This document shows, in pieces, positions 17,625 through 26,287 of a stretch of DNA of 57,828 bases. The first letter of the stretch is position 1. Each line of letters starts with the position of its first letter. The notes beneath the pieces were generated by a model. It was not told the origin of the DNA. It searched no databases and was given only the letters and a program-made list of their open reading frames with translations. Position numbers and translations under genes: made by a program. Origin of the DNA: JAYZQT01 sp964412235 (lineage in GTDB: Bacteria > Pseudomonadota > Alphaproteobacteria > MPNO01 > UBA830); contig CAYPNT010000009.1 in NCBI GenBank assembly GCA_964412235.1, positions 1-57,828 of the forward strand, written 5' to 3'.

Positions 17625-17654
17625 ATTTTAGCATTTGTTTGGTGTGTCCGTCAT
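17625..17654 (-). promoter_or_regulatory. Candidate sigma-70 promoter for the peroxiredoxin gene
   Basis: On the minus strand ATGACG (17654-17649) and TAAAAT (17630-17625) are separated by 18 bases, about 35 bases before the start codon. A terminator just upstream isolates the gene from the zinc-ribbon gene, so a promoter is needed here. The -35 match is weak. Confidence 0.35.
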
Positions 17655-17672
17655 TAGGTACAGCGGCTACTT

Positions 17673-17707
17673 AAAAAAAAATCCCGGTATAAACCCGGGA
17701 TTTTTTT
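17673..17707. terminator. Strong bidirectional intrinsic terminator
   Basis: ATCCCGG (17681-17687) and CCGGGAT (17695-17701) form a perfect stem around a 7-base loop. It is preceded by eight A and followed by a run of T, so either strand ends in a U-tract. It sits directly downstream of the minus-strand zinc-ribbon gene and upstream of the peroxiredoxin gene. Confidence 0.88.
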
Positions 17708-17719
17708 CATTGTCTAGTT

Positions 17720-17899
17720 TTAGACGAAATCAGGTTCGCTACGTTTTCGGCATCGCAGACATAAGCGATTGTGCCATCCCTCACTCGCAAAAGCTTCACC
17801 GCACGACATGCAGGCTCGTTCCCTGGGTACATCGCTTGCGGCGCGATGGTCCATTACTACTTCCTCGACTTCCAGCGAGCTGGTATTCGATTCACTCAT
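17720..17899 (-). CDS. Small zinc-ribbon protein, 59 residues
   Basis: Short gene from ATG 17899 to TAA 17720. An acidic N-terminal half (SSLEVEEVVMDHRAAS) is followed by a single zinc-ribbon: Cys30 and Cys33 (CMSCG), the linker EAFASEGWHNRL, then Cys47 and Cys50 (CLRCRKRS). The C-x2-C, G-x-x-N-R and C-x2-C pattern recurs in many small alphaproteobacterial proteins of unknown function, and its regularity argues for a real gene. GAGGGAG lies 8 bases before the ATG. A strong terminator follows 13 bases after the stop. Nucleic-acid binding is plausible from the motif and basic tail but unproven. Confidence 0.75.
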   Translation of the reverse strand: MSESNTSSLEVEEVVMDHRAASDVPRERACMSCGEAFASEGWHNRLCLRCRKRSEPDFV

Positions 17900-18261
17900 A
17901 TATTGGCTCCCTCTCTTCGTCCTGGTTTACAAATAGCACGCCTGCTCACCGCCTCAATCGGCTGCAGAGTAGTTTTACGTTCTCAGCATTTAGCCCCCTA
18001 TACCGAAAGCAAATTCGTGCTCACACGGCCCAAACAACTTTGTCCCTTAGTTTGTGTCCCGTGTCGGTACTGCTGCATTATATCCTATATAAATCAAAAT
18101 TCCGTGAAAAAAGTGAGCTCCTTGCAAATTTTTTATGAAAATCCCTAATTATTTATTATTTTTACCCATTTTTTTAAAAAGTAATCATTTATAGCGTACT
18201 GCAAGTTAGAACACGCTATTAGTTTATGTGGAATTGACTCGTATAACAGAGGTACGTTTCT
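17900..18261. other. Intergenic region, 362 bases, no gene recognised
   Basis: Lies upstream of the minus-strand zinc-ribbon gene and downstream of the GlcG-like gene. It becomes strongly AT rich at about 18100-18200. On the minus strand a TATAAT (18082-18077) could be a -10 box for the zinc-ribbon gene with a leader of about 170 bases, but no good -35 is evident. No tRNA, riboswitch or coding frame was recognised. Confidence 0.5.
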
Positions 18262-18684
18262 TTAAAAACCTTGGCTGTTGGGTATTGCAAGAATCGCTGC
18301 GGCAGCAACTTCCTTGTCCTGTTCTCCCGTTCCTGAGCCGACACCAACGCCACCGATACAGTGACCATCAACTATGATGGGCAATCCTCCAGGAAGATTG
18401 ATACGTTGCCCATCAGTGCCAAGTGCAAGTTTGAGGTCAATTCCCTCAGGGAGGTCACCCGTGGGTTCGCCGTAACAGGCCGCAGTACGCGCTTTTCGTA
18501 GCGAAGTTTCATGCGACATGTAAAACGCTCCGTCCATTCTCACGAAGGCGACTAAATGCCCACCATTGTCGACAACAGAGATGCACTGTGGCTGTTTCAT
18601 CTCACTAGCTTTGGCTACACCGGCCTCAAGTACCGAGAGTGCGCCTGCGTGATTTAGTTTTAGAGATGCCTCAGTTTTGGACAT
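18262..18684 (-). CDS. GlcG/HbpS-family (DUF336) protein
   Basis: 140-residue protein of the GlcG/HbpS family, whose members bind haem or are found with glycolate, diol and aromatic catabolic genes. Family features are the VVDNGGHLVAFVRMDGA strand pair, TSLRKARTA in the central helix, and the glycine-rich end LPGGLPIIVDGHCIGGVGVGSGTGEQD followed by a helix with AAAAILA. No signal peptide is apparent, so it is probably cytoplasmic. It stands alone between two intergenic stretches. A cofactor-chaperone or haem-sensing role is an inference from the family only. Confidence 0.87.
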   Translation of the reverse strand: MSKTEASLKLNHAGALSVLEAGVAKASEMKQPQCISVVDNGGHLVAFVRMDGAFYMSHETSLRKARTAACYGEPTGDLPEGIDLKLALGTDGQRINLPGGLPIIVDGHCIGGVGVGSGTGEQDKEVAAAAILAIPNSQGF

Positions 18685-18828
18685 ACGAATCTCCTATTAA
18701 TTTATAAAGGGTTTATCGCTTGTTTCTTGTTTCAAAGTTATGATCAAACTCTGTTGAAAGACAATAGTGTTAAGCTTTCTCCAAGCGCGCTCCGCAATTA
18801 CCTCCGGTGCCCCTCCTTATATGAAAAC

Positions 18829-20040
18829 TTATTGAGCCGGATCAATGGAGAGTTGTTCGGCGGCGCGATCGTCAATACCCCAGTGAATAAGGGCCGCAAG
18901 CCCACTGAGGACAATTGCGAGCCACCATGCGGCTTCGTATGTTCCGTAGATATCGTAGAAGAGCCCACCCAAAAAAACACCTACGAAACTGCCTAGTTGA
19001 TGGCTGAAAAACACGATAGCAAATAATGTGGCCATATAGCGTGGGCCAAATATTTGCGCAACGATACCACTTGTGAGTGGTACGGTTGAAAGCCATAACA
19101 AACCTAGTATCGCGCTGAAACCGAGCACAGTGATCTCGGTAACAGGCAATTGAATAAAAACTAAAAAGAGTAGGCCTCTTAGTAAATATAGTATGCTAAG
19201 GAGGTTCTTCTTTCTCCGGTGAGAGCCCATCCAACCCGCTATGATTACGCCAACCAAATTAAATAATCCGATTGTGCCTAAAGCCCAAGCAGCCAACCAG
19301 TTGTCTGCTCCAGAGTCCTGAAGAAATCCAGGTAAGTGTGTGCCAATAAACTGCACTTGAAACCCGCAAACAAAAAAACCGACTACCAACAATACATACC
19401 CACGATGTTGAAACGCTTTTGCGAGTGCCTGAAACAGACTTTGTTGATCCGGTTTAGCGAGTGTCGCGGCACTGCCGGCTCTCATCGTGAGAGAGAGTGG
19501 AATAGCAAAGGCTACAATTATCGACAGCACCACAATGCCTTGGGACCAGCCGAAAAAGTTAATCAACCCCACACTTGTTGGTGCAAAGGTAAATTGTCCA
19601 GCCGAACCACCCGCGGTTACAATTCCTAACCAAAAAGTCCGCGATTTTTCTGGCGCGACCCGTCCCACGAGGGCAAGCGGCAACGTGAAACCCACTCCGG
19701 AGGCTCCTAGGCCAACGATAAACCCGGCTGTAAGGATCATCGTTTCTGGTGTTGTTGATATCGACATCAGGGCGAGCCCTATAGCATAAAGTGCTCCGGA
19801 GAGTGCTATAACGCGTATAGGTCCTAACCGGTCAGCAATCGCTGCTACAAAGGGGGCTGCAGCGCCCATAACAAGGTTTTGTATTGCGATTGAAAGAGCG
19901 AACTCACTGCGTCCCCAACCTAAATCATCGCTAAGTGGTACGAGGAAAAGCCCAAAATTTTGCCGCGACCCGTTAGCTATCAAAATAATTGCAGTGGCTG
20001 CACACAGGACATAAACGGGTGACCGCCAAAAGGCTTTCAT
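18829..20040 (-). CDS. MFS transporter (possible carboxylate transporter)
   Basis: 403-residue 12-helix major facilitator from ATG 20040, which has GAGGAAG 6 bases upstream; an upstream in-frame start at 20097 adds a polar leader and is rejected. The N-half has GRSEFALSIAIQNL, and ADRLGPIRVIALSG as motif A. In the second half, GSHRRKKNLLS is the equivalent loop. The general pattern resembles the oxalate/formate antiporter-like and monocarboxylate MFS groups. Substrate not assignable. The GlcG-like gene follows downstream on the same strand after about 145 bases. Confidence 0.87.
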   Translation of the reverse strand: MKAFWRSPVYVLCAATAIILIANGSRQNFGLFLVPLSDDLGWGRSEFALSIAIQNLVMGAAAPFVAAIADRLGPIRVIALSGALYAIGLALMSISTTPETMILTAGFIVGLGASGVGFTLPLALVGRVAPEKSRTFWLGIVTAGGSAGQFTFAPTSVGLINFFGWSQGIVVLSIIVAFAIPLSLTMRAGSAATLAKPDQQSLFQALAKAFQHRGYVLLVVGFFVCGFQVQFIGTHLPGFLQDSGADNWLAAWALGTIGLFNLVGVIIAGWMGSHRRKKNLLSILYLLRGLLFLVFIQLPVTEITVLGFSAILGLLWLSTVPLTSGIVAQIFGPRYMATLFAIVFFSHQLGSFVGVFLGGLFYDIYGTYEAAWWLAIVLSGLAALIHWGIDDRAAEQLSIDPAQ

Positions 20041-20165
20041 GAATACTTCCTCGTTAAAGCTCGGTCCCGAAATAATAACTTTTTGTGCGGAAAGCAAACT
20101 CTCGCTGCCACTGCCATTGGGAGCTATCCCAAAAGCGGTTTAAATGCCTAATAGGTATTGCTCTT

Positions 20166-21299
20166 TTATCTCTGCACAGGCGTCGGAGCGGCAATTTGTT
20201 GCGCTTCGTCATTATCGCCAAGCTCGATCTTCTCTATTTTTTCTGCACGGCTTGTAACTTTGTTAGTCGAAGTGCGTATTTTGTCGATATCTTCGGTGGC
20301 CTGTCGAAAATGCTTTTCAAGGTTCACAACGCGTTCGTCAATGCGGCTAACATCCGTGAGCATTTTTCGCACCTCTGTTTGGATAACGCCCGCTTGCTCC
20401 TGCATCGATGCGTCTTTGAGCACTGCACGCACCGTGTTAAGGGTCGCCATAAGTGTCGTTGGAGATACTATCCAAACTTTTGCGCGATAGGATTTCTCAA
20501 CCGTATCTGGGTGATTAGCATAAAGCTCAGCATAAACTGCTTCTGACGGTAAGAACATTAGCGCCGATTCTGCGGTTTCTCCGGGAACAATATAACGGTT
20601 TGCTATGTCGTGAACGTGTTTTAATACATCGCTCGCGAACGCTCGGGAATACTGCCGTTTTTTTTCTTCGTCCTTAGCTGCGCGAAGAGAATGATAGCTT
20701 TCAAGGGGAAATTTTGCATCTATTACTATAGTGCCTGGAGGGTTGGGTAGATTTAAAACACAATCTGCGCGGCGACTATTGCTTAGGGTCTTCTGAAATG
20801 CGTAGGCTGCCGGGGGCAGGGCCGTTTGAACTAAATCCTGGAGTTGTATTTCACCGAATGCTCCCCGTGCTTGGCGATTTGTCAGGACGTCTTGGAGTTG
20901 GACAACCTGAGCAGAGAGATCAGTAATGTTCTTCTGGGCCGCATCGATAACCGCAAGACGCTCCTGGAGCTTAGTCATCGTCTCTGAAGCTTTGGTGCTC
21001 GATTTCTGAAGGTTGTCACCGACTTTTTTTGTTAAATCGCTGAGACGTTCTTCAAGGGCCTTGTTTATGGAAAGCTCTTGGTTTTGCAAGCGCTCAGCTA
21101 AAGCTTTTTGGTTTGCGACATCTGTTTCCGCTATTTGGTTTAGGCGTCCTGCTAGCTCCGCTTGCGCTTCAACTATCCGTTCTGTGGTTCTTGTCAATTC
21201 TTCGCCAGATCTGCGTTTGGAAAACTTCAAGGCGAGAAGGCCTACAAACGTTGCACCAATCACAGCTATCGTGAGCGTTAAGATGATCGTAGGATCCAT
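20166..21299 (-). CDS. rmuC: DNA recombination protein RmuC homologue
   Basis: 377 residues. An N-terminal membrane anchor (about 5-25) and a long coiled coil (about 35-125, rich in Q, L, E and K heptads) precede a nuclease-like domain. That domain has GAFGEIQLQDLVQ, the VIDAKFPLESYHSL core typical of the PD-(D/E)XK-like fold, and FLPSEAVYAELYA. A second coiled coil closes the protein. RmuC limits inversion and rearrangement at repeated sequences in E. coli, but its mechanism is poorly known. It is divergent from def, with about 130 bases between the starts. Confidence 0.93.
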   Translation of the reverse strand: MDPTIILTLTIAVIGATFVGLLALKFSKRRSGEELTRTTERIVEAQAELAGRLNQIAETDVANQKALAERLQNQELSINKALEERLSDLTKKVGDNLQKSSTKASETMTKLQERLAVIDAAQKNITDLSAQVVQLQDVLTNRQARGAFGEIQLQDLVQTALPPAAYAFQKTLSNSRRADCVLNLPNPPGTIVIDAKFPLESYHSLRAAKDEEKKRQYSRAFASDVLKHVHDIANRYIVPGETAESALMFLPSEAVYAELYANHPDTVEKSYRAKVWIVSPTTLMATLNTVRAVLKDASMQEQAGVIQTEVRKMLTDVSRIDERVVNLEKHFRQATEDIDKIRTSTNKVTSRAEKIEKIELGDNDEAQQIAAPTPVQR

Positions 21300-21428
21300 T
21301 CTCGAAACATATCATGATCGGCTTCGAATCGGGTCTGGCTGCATAGTCGTTCTCAAAAAGTAGTGAGCGCTTGACGGTGTCGACCTAAGAGCATACCAAA
21401 CGCTCTCGAAAAAACATTACGAGATCTT

Positions 21429-21947
21429 ATGGCTATACTCCCCATTATTACTGCGCCGGACCCACGGTTAAAAAGAGTCGCTCTTCCAGTTGAAACGGTC
21501 AATAAAGAGGTCTGCCAGTTGATGGACAATATGTTAGAAACAATGTATGCGGCCCCTGGTGTAGGGTTGGCGGCTCCCCAAGTAGGTATTCTTAAACGAG
21601 TAATTGTTGTTGATGTTTCAACTGCTGACGAGAAACGGCAACCACTTTGCATGGTAAACCCAGAAATTATTAAGGCTTCACCTGAGAAATCCGTTTTTGA
21701 AGAGGGTTGTTTATCACTCCCAGAACATTTTGCAGAGGTGGAAAGGGCAGAAAGGGTTACTGTCCGTTATTTAACTTATGAAAATAAACAGTGTGACGAG
21801 GAACTTAATGGCTTTTCATCAATCTGTGTGCAGCATGAGATAGATCACCTGAATGGTGTTTTATTTGTTGATCATATTTCCGGTCTAAAACGTGCAATGA
21901 TTCTTCGAAAACTCAAAAAACAACAAAAAGCGAATGCAAAGTCTTAA
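21429..21947 (+). CDS. def: Peptide deformylase
   Basis: Removes the formyl group from the N-terminal Met of new proteins. All three active-site motifs are present in 172 residues: GVGLAAPQVG (44-53), EGCLSLPE with metal ligand Cys94, and QHEIDHLNG with His136, catalytic Glu137 and His140. It forms an operon with fmt, whose GTG start is 12 bases after the stop, and then truA. This def-fmt-truA order is common in Alphaproteobacteria. The C-terminal tail is lysine rich. Confidence 0.97.
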   Translation: MAILPIITAPDPRLKRVALPVETVNKEVCQLMDNMLETMYAAPGVGLAAPQVGILKRVIVVDVSTADEKRQPLCMVNPEIIKASPEKSVFEEGCLSLPEHFAEVERAERVTVRYLTYENKQCDEELNGFSSICVQHEIDHLNGVLFVDHISGLKRAMILRKLKKQQKANAKS

Positions 21948-21959
21948 TGGAGAAAAACG

Positions 21960-22865
21960 GTGAGAATTGCCTTCATGGGGACACCTGATTTTGCAGTTCC
22001 CGCTCTGAACGCATTAAAAAACGCGAAACATGATATAGTATGTGTCTACTCACAGCCGCCACGGCGATCAGGTCGCGGCCAAAAGTTAAAAAGATCCTCT
22101 GTACAGAAAACAGCGGAGGCCATGGGCCTCGAAGTCCGTTGCCCCGAAAACTTTTCCAACCCAGCTGATGTGGCAGCCTTCGCATCGCTCCACACTGATT
22201 GCGCTGTAGTCGCTGCTTACGGTTTAATCTTGCCAAAAGAACTTTTAAAAGCCCCCCGATTAGGTTGTATCAATATTCATGCCTCTCTGCTCCCCCGGTG
22301 GCGAGGAGCGGCCCCAATCCAACGAGCCATCCTAGCGGGTGACACGAAGACCGGAGTAACCATCACGCAGATGGATGAGGGTCTGGATACGGGTGCAATA
22401 TTAACCACCGCCGATGTCGCAATTTCCGAGAGCACGACATCGCCTCGTCTGGAGGATCAACTTGCAACGTTGGGTGGACAATTGATTACCAACCTTCTCG
22501 CTAAAGGTATTCCGACACCTAAACCCCAGGGAGAGCAAGGAGTAGTCTACGCACCCAAGGTAGAGCGCAGAGAAGGGCGCGTAGATTGGATGGAAACCTC
22601 CGTAACAATATCGCGTCGGGTTCGCGCGCTTAATCCTTGGCCTGGAGTATGGTGCGAGCGAGAAGGGAGAAGGCTCCGTATTTTATCCGCGGCTCCTGTT
22701 ATAGGTTCTGGAAACCCGGGTTCCATCATAGGGACACCGTTGATTGTTGCGTGTGGAAGCGGTGCTTTGCGCCTCGACCGTGTGCAAAAGGAAGGTAAAA
22801 AAGAAGTATCGGCAGCCGAATACGTGAACGGCAATCCAGTTGATCAGAAAACGGTTTTGCAATGA
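21960..22865 (+). CDS. fmt: Methionyl-tRNA formyltransferase
   Basis: Formylates initiator Met-tRNA using 10-formyl-THF. 301 residues from a GTG start. The N-terminal formyltransferase domain carries FMGTPDFAVPALNAL, the folate and catalytic segment INIHASLLPRWRGAAPIQRA (conserved Asn, His, and the SLLPxxRG motif), and TQMDEGLDTGAIL. The C-terminal OB-like tRNA-binding domain begins near residue 205 (INP-type segment LNPWPGVW). The stop overlaps the truA start by four bases (ATGA), implying translational coupling. The enzyme acts upstream of the peptide deformylase encoded just before it. Confidence 0.97.
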   Translation: MRIAFMGTPDFAVPALNALKNAKHDIVCVYSQPPRRSGRGQKLKRSSVQKTAEAMGLEVRCPENFSNPADVAAFASLHTDCAVVAAYGLILPKELLKAPRLGCINIHASLLPRWRGAAPIQRAILAGDTKTGVTITQMDEGLDTGAILTTADVAISESTTSPRLEDQLATLGGQLITNLLAKGIPTPKPQGEQGVVYAPKVERREGRVDWMETSVTISRRVRALNPWPGVWCEREGRRLRILSAAPVIGSGNPGSIIGTPLIVACGSGALRLDRVQKEGKKEVSAAEYVNGNPVDQKTVLQ

Positions 22866-23614
22866 ACCGGTGGCGTATAGTGGTTGAATACAATGGTGCG
22901 GGGTATGTTGGTTGGCAACGTCAAAAAAATGGTCTTTCCATACAGCAGGCATTAGAGGACGCTATCTTTGGGTTTAGTGGTGAACATGCCAAAGTATATG
23001 GTGCTGGACGGACAGATTCTGGCGTTCATGCACTCGGGCAGGTAGCTCATTTTGACCTACAAAGACCAACGGATGAAAACACTATTCGTGATGCCTTAAA
23101 CGCTCATCTGCGAGAAGAGGTAATCTCGGTTTTGGAGGCGGCTCATGTACCGAAAACGTTTAACGCGCGGACTTCCGCACGTGAGCGCGTTTATGAATAC
23201 CGGATAGTCAATAGGCGTGCTCCCCCCGCACTTTTTGAGGGACGCGCATGGCATGTTGGTGTGCCATTAGACAACCAAGCCATGCATGAAGCTGCGCAGC
23301 GGTTGGTAGGACACCATGATTTTACAAGTTTCAGAGCGACTAATTGTCAGGCTGTATCTCCTATAAAGACATTAGATGTGCTCGATGTACGTCGTGAAGA
23401 CTTTGAAATACTTATTACCGCACGCGGACGTTCGTTTCTTCACCACCAGGTGCGTAATATGGTTGGTACCCTGGAGAGGGTAGGTGCTGGAAAGTGGATG
23501 GCAAATGACGTTTCGCAAGCTCTGGAAGCTAAAGACCGCAGCGCTGCGGGGCCGACCGCTCCAGCGTATGGCCTATACCTTCGTTCGGTCCTCTACTCCG
23601 ATTCCGAGGTATAA
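22862..23614 (+). CDS. truA: tRNA pseudouridine(38-40) synthase
   Basis: Isomerises uridines 38-40 in the anticodon arm of many tRNAs. 250 residues. The catalytic aspartate is Asp52 in GAGRTDSGVHALGQ, and other family segments are GWQRQKNGLSIQ, the YEYRI strand and SFLHHQVRNMVG. The start codon overlaps the fmt stop. It is the last gene of the def-fmt-truA operon and convergent with the membrane-protein gene at 23645. No terminator hairpin was recognised in the 30-base gap. Confidence 0.97.
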   Translation: MNRWRIVVEYNGAGYVGWQRQKNGLSIQQALEDAIFGFSGEHAKVYGAGRTDSGVHALGQVAHFDLQRPTDENTIRDALNAHLREEVISVLEAAHVPKTFNARTSARERVYEYRIVNRRAPPALFEGRAWHVGVPLDNQAMHEAAQRLVGHHDFTSFRATNCQAVSPIKTLDVLDVRREDFEILITARGRSFLHHQVRNMVGTLERVGAGKWMANDVSQALEAKDRSAAGPTAPAYGLYLRSVLYSDSEV

Positions 23615-23644
23615 TGTGATCATTTGTCATGGTGCTCTTGGGGC

Positions 23645-24214
23645 CTAGCTAAAATATAGGGATCTCGATATTTGGTTTAGCATTAGGGCAATTACAAAAT
23701 CCAATAAGACGATCATAATCGCAACAGGCGGTCGCACGTCAAGCATCACACAGGTTATAAAGCCCTGGTAAAAGAGAAAGGCAACGACGGCGCCGAACCC
23801 TATAAATGCAGAAATTGACGGGGATAATAAACCGCTAACGGCAATGGAGACTACTACCAGATAAAAGCATATCTGCAGAACGATTGCCCAATTCCAGGCG
23901 ACGATATATTGAAAATAGTTGTCTGTTTTTCCGATAGCACCGGTGACCGTAATCATTATAAGTGGAAACAGGACCCAACCAATTATATAAGCTGATAACT
24001 CGACAATCAGAATTCGGAAGGGTGCACTATCAACAGGCATTTCAGTGAGGTTAAGTAATTGTAATAGACAGTATGCGGGGACCGCAACGATTGCAGCCTG
24101 AAAAGACCGCCAAAATGCTTCCGGGGTATTTTCAAAATATCGAGAAGCACTTTTTTGCATTCGTGCAAGCTGAAAAGCACCAAATAGGCCTACGGTGATG
24201 TCCCGGAAACTCAC
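23645..24214 (-). CDS. Uncharacterised integral membrane protein next to dapE
   Basis: 189 residues with five or six hydrophobic helices (about 38-55, 65-90, 100-125, 130-150 and 160-180) and a short cytoplasmic N-terminus containing FRDITVGLFGAFQLARM. Layout and position directly after dapE are typical of a conserved alphaproteobacterial membrane protein with Yip1-like topology. The start abuts the dapE stop with no spacing (24214/24215), so it should be translated with dapE. No catalytic motif is visible and no function can be given. Confidence 0.75.
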   Translation of the reverse strand: MSFRDITVGLFGAFQLARMQKSASRYFENTPEAFWRSFQAAIVAVPAYCLLQLLNLTEMPVDSAPFRILIVELSAYIIGWVLFPLIMITVTGAIGKTDNYFQYIVAWNWAIVLQICFYLVVVSIAVSGLLSPSISAFIGFGAVVAFLFYQGFITCVMLDVRPPVAIMIVLLDFVIALMLNQISRSLYFS

Positions 24215-25414
24215 TTAGTCGGCGCCGGTAAAATAACCGTCGAGGATGTCAGTATAGATGTTTGTGAGTGTCCGGATGTCAGAAACCGAAATCTGCTCGT
24301 CTACCTTATGCATAGTCTGGCCAACCAATCCGAATTCGGCGACGGCACAATGATCTTTGATGAAGCGAGCATCCGATGTGCCTCCTGATGTACTTAACTC
24401 CGGCTCAATTCCCGTCGATTCTTTGATTGATTTTGTGATTAGAGCACTAAATTCACCTGGGGCGGTCAAAAACGCTTCCCCTGAAAACTTTACGTCTAGT
24501 TCGTATTTTTCCCCCACAGTATCTAACTGACTGTGGAGCCATTTTGTTAAACTAGCTCTCGTGTGTAGGTCGTTAAACCTTATATTGAAGCCAGCCTTTA
24601 CTTGAGCTGGGATAACGTTGGTTGCAGGATTTCCTGTATCGATTGTTGTAAGTTGGAGATTGGATGGCTGAAAGTGTTCTGTACCGTTGTCTAGTTCTAC
24701 GGATGAAATGGCATCAAGCATCTTTATTAATCGAGGAATAGGGTTATCTGCTAAGTGGGGATAGGCGGTGTGACCCTGCGTGCCCTTAACAGTCAATGAA
24801 CCGGTGAGGCTGCCACGGCGGCCAATTTTGACCATTTCCCCCAGCCTTGAGGGGTTGGTGGGTTCGCCAACTAAGCAGACGTCTATCGTTTCTCCATTTT
24901 TTTCCATCCAATCCAGGACCTTTTTTGTACCATTTATCGCTGGTCCTTCTTCGTCTCCGGTTATCAAAAGACTGATCGATCCCCTAACTCCCTCTCGGTC
25001 AATTAGGCGGCTAACAGCCTCGACAAATGCGGCAATTGCACCCTTCATATCGGTTGCACCGCGGCCATAAAGTACGTCGTCGATTATATTGCCTCCGAAT
25101 GGGTCCACGGACCAAGACTTTTGATCTCCCACCGGTACCACGTCTGTGTGCCCGGCAAAGCAAAAGTTTGGTGAGTTAACTCCTATTCGTGCATACAAAT
25201 TTTCCACCGGTGGAGTGTCGGTGTCAGTAAATGACAACCTGTGACAGGTGAAACCCAATTTCTCTAGGGCCTGTTGCAATACTCCAAGTGCTCCCGCATC
25301 TTCTGGAGTAATGCTAGGTCGGCGAATCAAGTCGCGAGCGAGCTGTAATGCGTCAATAATTATTTTAGTCTCGTAGCAGTTCGTTAATTGATGTCTTTGA
25401 ACGGGTTTGTTCAT
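24215..25414 (-). CDS. dapE: Succinyl-diaminopimelate desuccinylase
   Basis: Zinc-dependent M20-family enzyme releasing LL-diaminopimelate for lysine and peptidoglycan. Metal-ligand motifs are FAGHTDVVP, GRGATDMKGAIAAF, GDEEGPAINGT, and the late His in VGQTMHKVDEQ. A dimerisation domain sits between. The start is uncertain. ATG 25414 gives 399 residues but overlaps the dapD end by 50 bases and adds about 20 extra residues. Homology should begin near IIDALQLARDLIRRP, where only ATA or ATT codons are available after the dapD stop. Either the long overlap is real or a non-standard start is used. Confidence 0.94.
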   Translation of the reverse strand: MNKPVQRHQLTNCYETKIIIDALQLARDLIRRPSITPEDAGALGVLQQALEKLGFTCHRLSFTDTDTPPVENLYARIGVNSPNFCFAGHTDVVPVGDQKSWSVDPFGGNIIDDVLYGRGATDMKGAIAAFVEAVSRLIDREGVRGSISLLITGDEEGPAINGTKKVLDWMEKNGETIDVCLVGEPTNPSRLGEMVKIGRRGSLTGSLTVKGTQGHTAYPHLADNPIPRLIKMLDAISSVELDNGTEHFQPSNLQLTTIDTGNPATNVIPAQVKAGFNIRFNDLHTRASLTKWLHSQLDTVGEKYELDVKFSGEAFLTAPGEFSALITKSIKESTGIEPELSTSGGTSDARFIKDHCAVAEFGLVGQTMHKVDEQISVSDIRTLTNIYTDILDGYFTGAD

Positions 25415-26222
25415 CTACCTGTTTGACGATTACAGCGCAATAAAGGCTGGGTCCGTCTTCTCCGTTCGGCAGTTTCTTGCCAGGCATTGTGCCGGGAACA
25501 ACAACCGAGTATGCAGGCACACGGCCGCTGTGGGTTTGACCAGTTTCACGGTTTATTATTTTTGTTGACTGTCCTAGAAAAACTCCCATGGACAACACTG
25601 CTCCCTCCTCGATGATGACACCCTCTGCCACTTCAGAACGGGCACCTATAAAACAATTATCTTCTATTATAACAGGATCTGCTTGAAGTGGTTCCAGAAC
25701 TCCACCAATGCCCACGCCTCCCGAAATATGACAATTTTGGCCGACCTGCGCGCAGGAACCGATCGTGGCCCAGGTATCGACCATTGTACCCGCGTCCACG
25801 TAAGCGCCGAGATTGACGAAACTTGGCATTAGAACTACCCCAGGACCTATATAAGCTGATCGTCGGACGGTACAGTTCGGAACAGCTCTAAAACCCGCTT
25901 CTCTAAAATTATCCTCACCCCAGCCAGAAAATTTTGAAGGTACCTTATCAAACCAAGGGCTATCGCCAATTCCCGGAAATCCCGGACCGCCGGGTAAGGG
26001 TGCCATATCAAATATTCTAAAAGAAAGTAACACGGCCTTTTTAAGCCACTGATTTACAACCCATCCCTCCACGTTCTTTTCGGCAACACGTAAATTACCT
26101 GCATCAAGACCCGCGAGAGCGGCGTCGATGGCTTCGCGTGCTGCGCCTTTTGACGCAGGAGTGATCTCATCGCGATCTTCCCAAGCATTATTGATTGCTT
26201 CTTCTAGCTGTTTGTTGTTCAT
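25365..26222 (-). CDS. dapD: 2,3,4,5-tetrahydropyridine-2,6-dicarboxylate N-succinyltransferase
   Basis: Makes N-succinyl-2-amino-6-oxopimelate, the step before DapC and DapE in the succinylase route to diaminopimelate. 285 residues from ATG 26222 (MNNKQLEEAINNAW); a longer in-frame TTG start at 26255 is rejected. The middle and C-terminal parts form the left-handed parallel beta-helix, seen as hexapeptide repeats (VLMPSF, VNLGAY, GTMVDT, ATIGSC, VGQNCH, GVGIGG). An N-terminal helical domain is also present. It overlaps dapE, so the two should be co-expressed. Confidence 0.97.
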   Translation of the reverse strand: MNNKQLEEAINNAWEDRDEITPASKGAAREAIDAALAGLDAGNLRVAEKNVEGWVVNQWLKKAVLLSFRIFDMAPLPGGPGFPGIGDSPWFDKVPSKFSGWGEDNFREAGFRAVPNCTVRRSAYIGPGVVLMPSFVNLGAYVDAGTMVDTWATIGSCAQVGQNCHISGGVGIGGVLEPLQADPVIIEDNCFIGARSEVAEGVIIEEGAVLSMGVFLGQSTKIINRETGQTHSGRVPAYSVVVPGTMPGKKLPNGEDGPSLYCAVIVKQVDEQTRSKTSINELLRD

Positions 26223-26287
26223 CTTATTTGTCAAATCCTCGTATAACGGGTGCAATATAAAGCAATATGGTTGATGTTAAAATTATC

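Noticed and set aside
18727..18996. 89-codon plus-strand frame between the GlcG-like and MFS genes
   Set aside because: Mostly antisense to the MFS 3' end, with no homology recognised.
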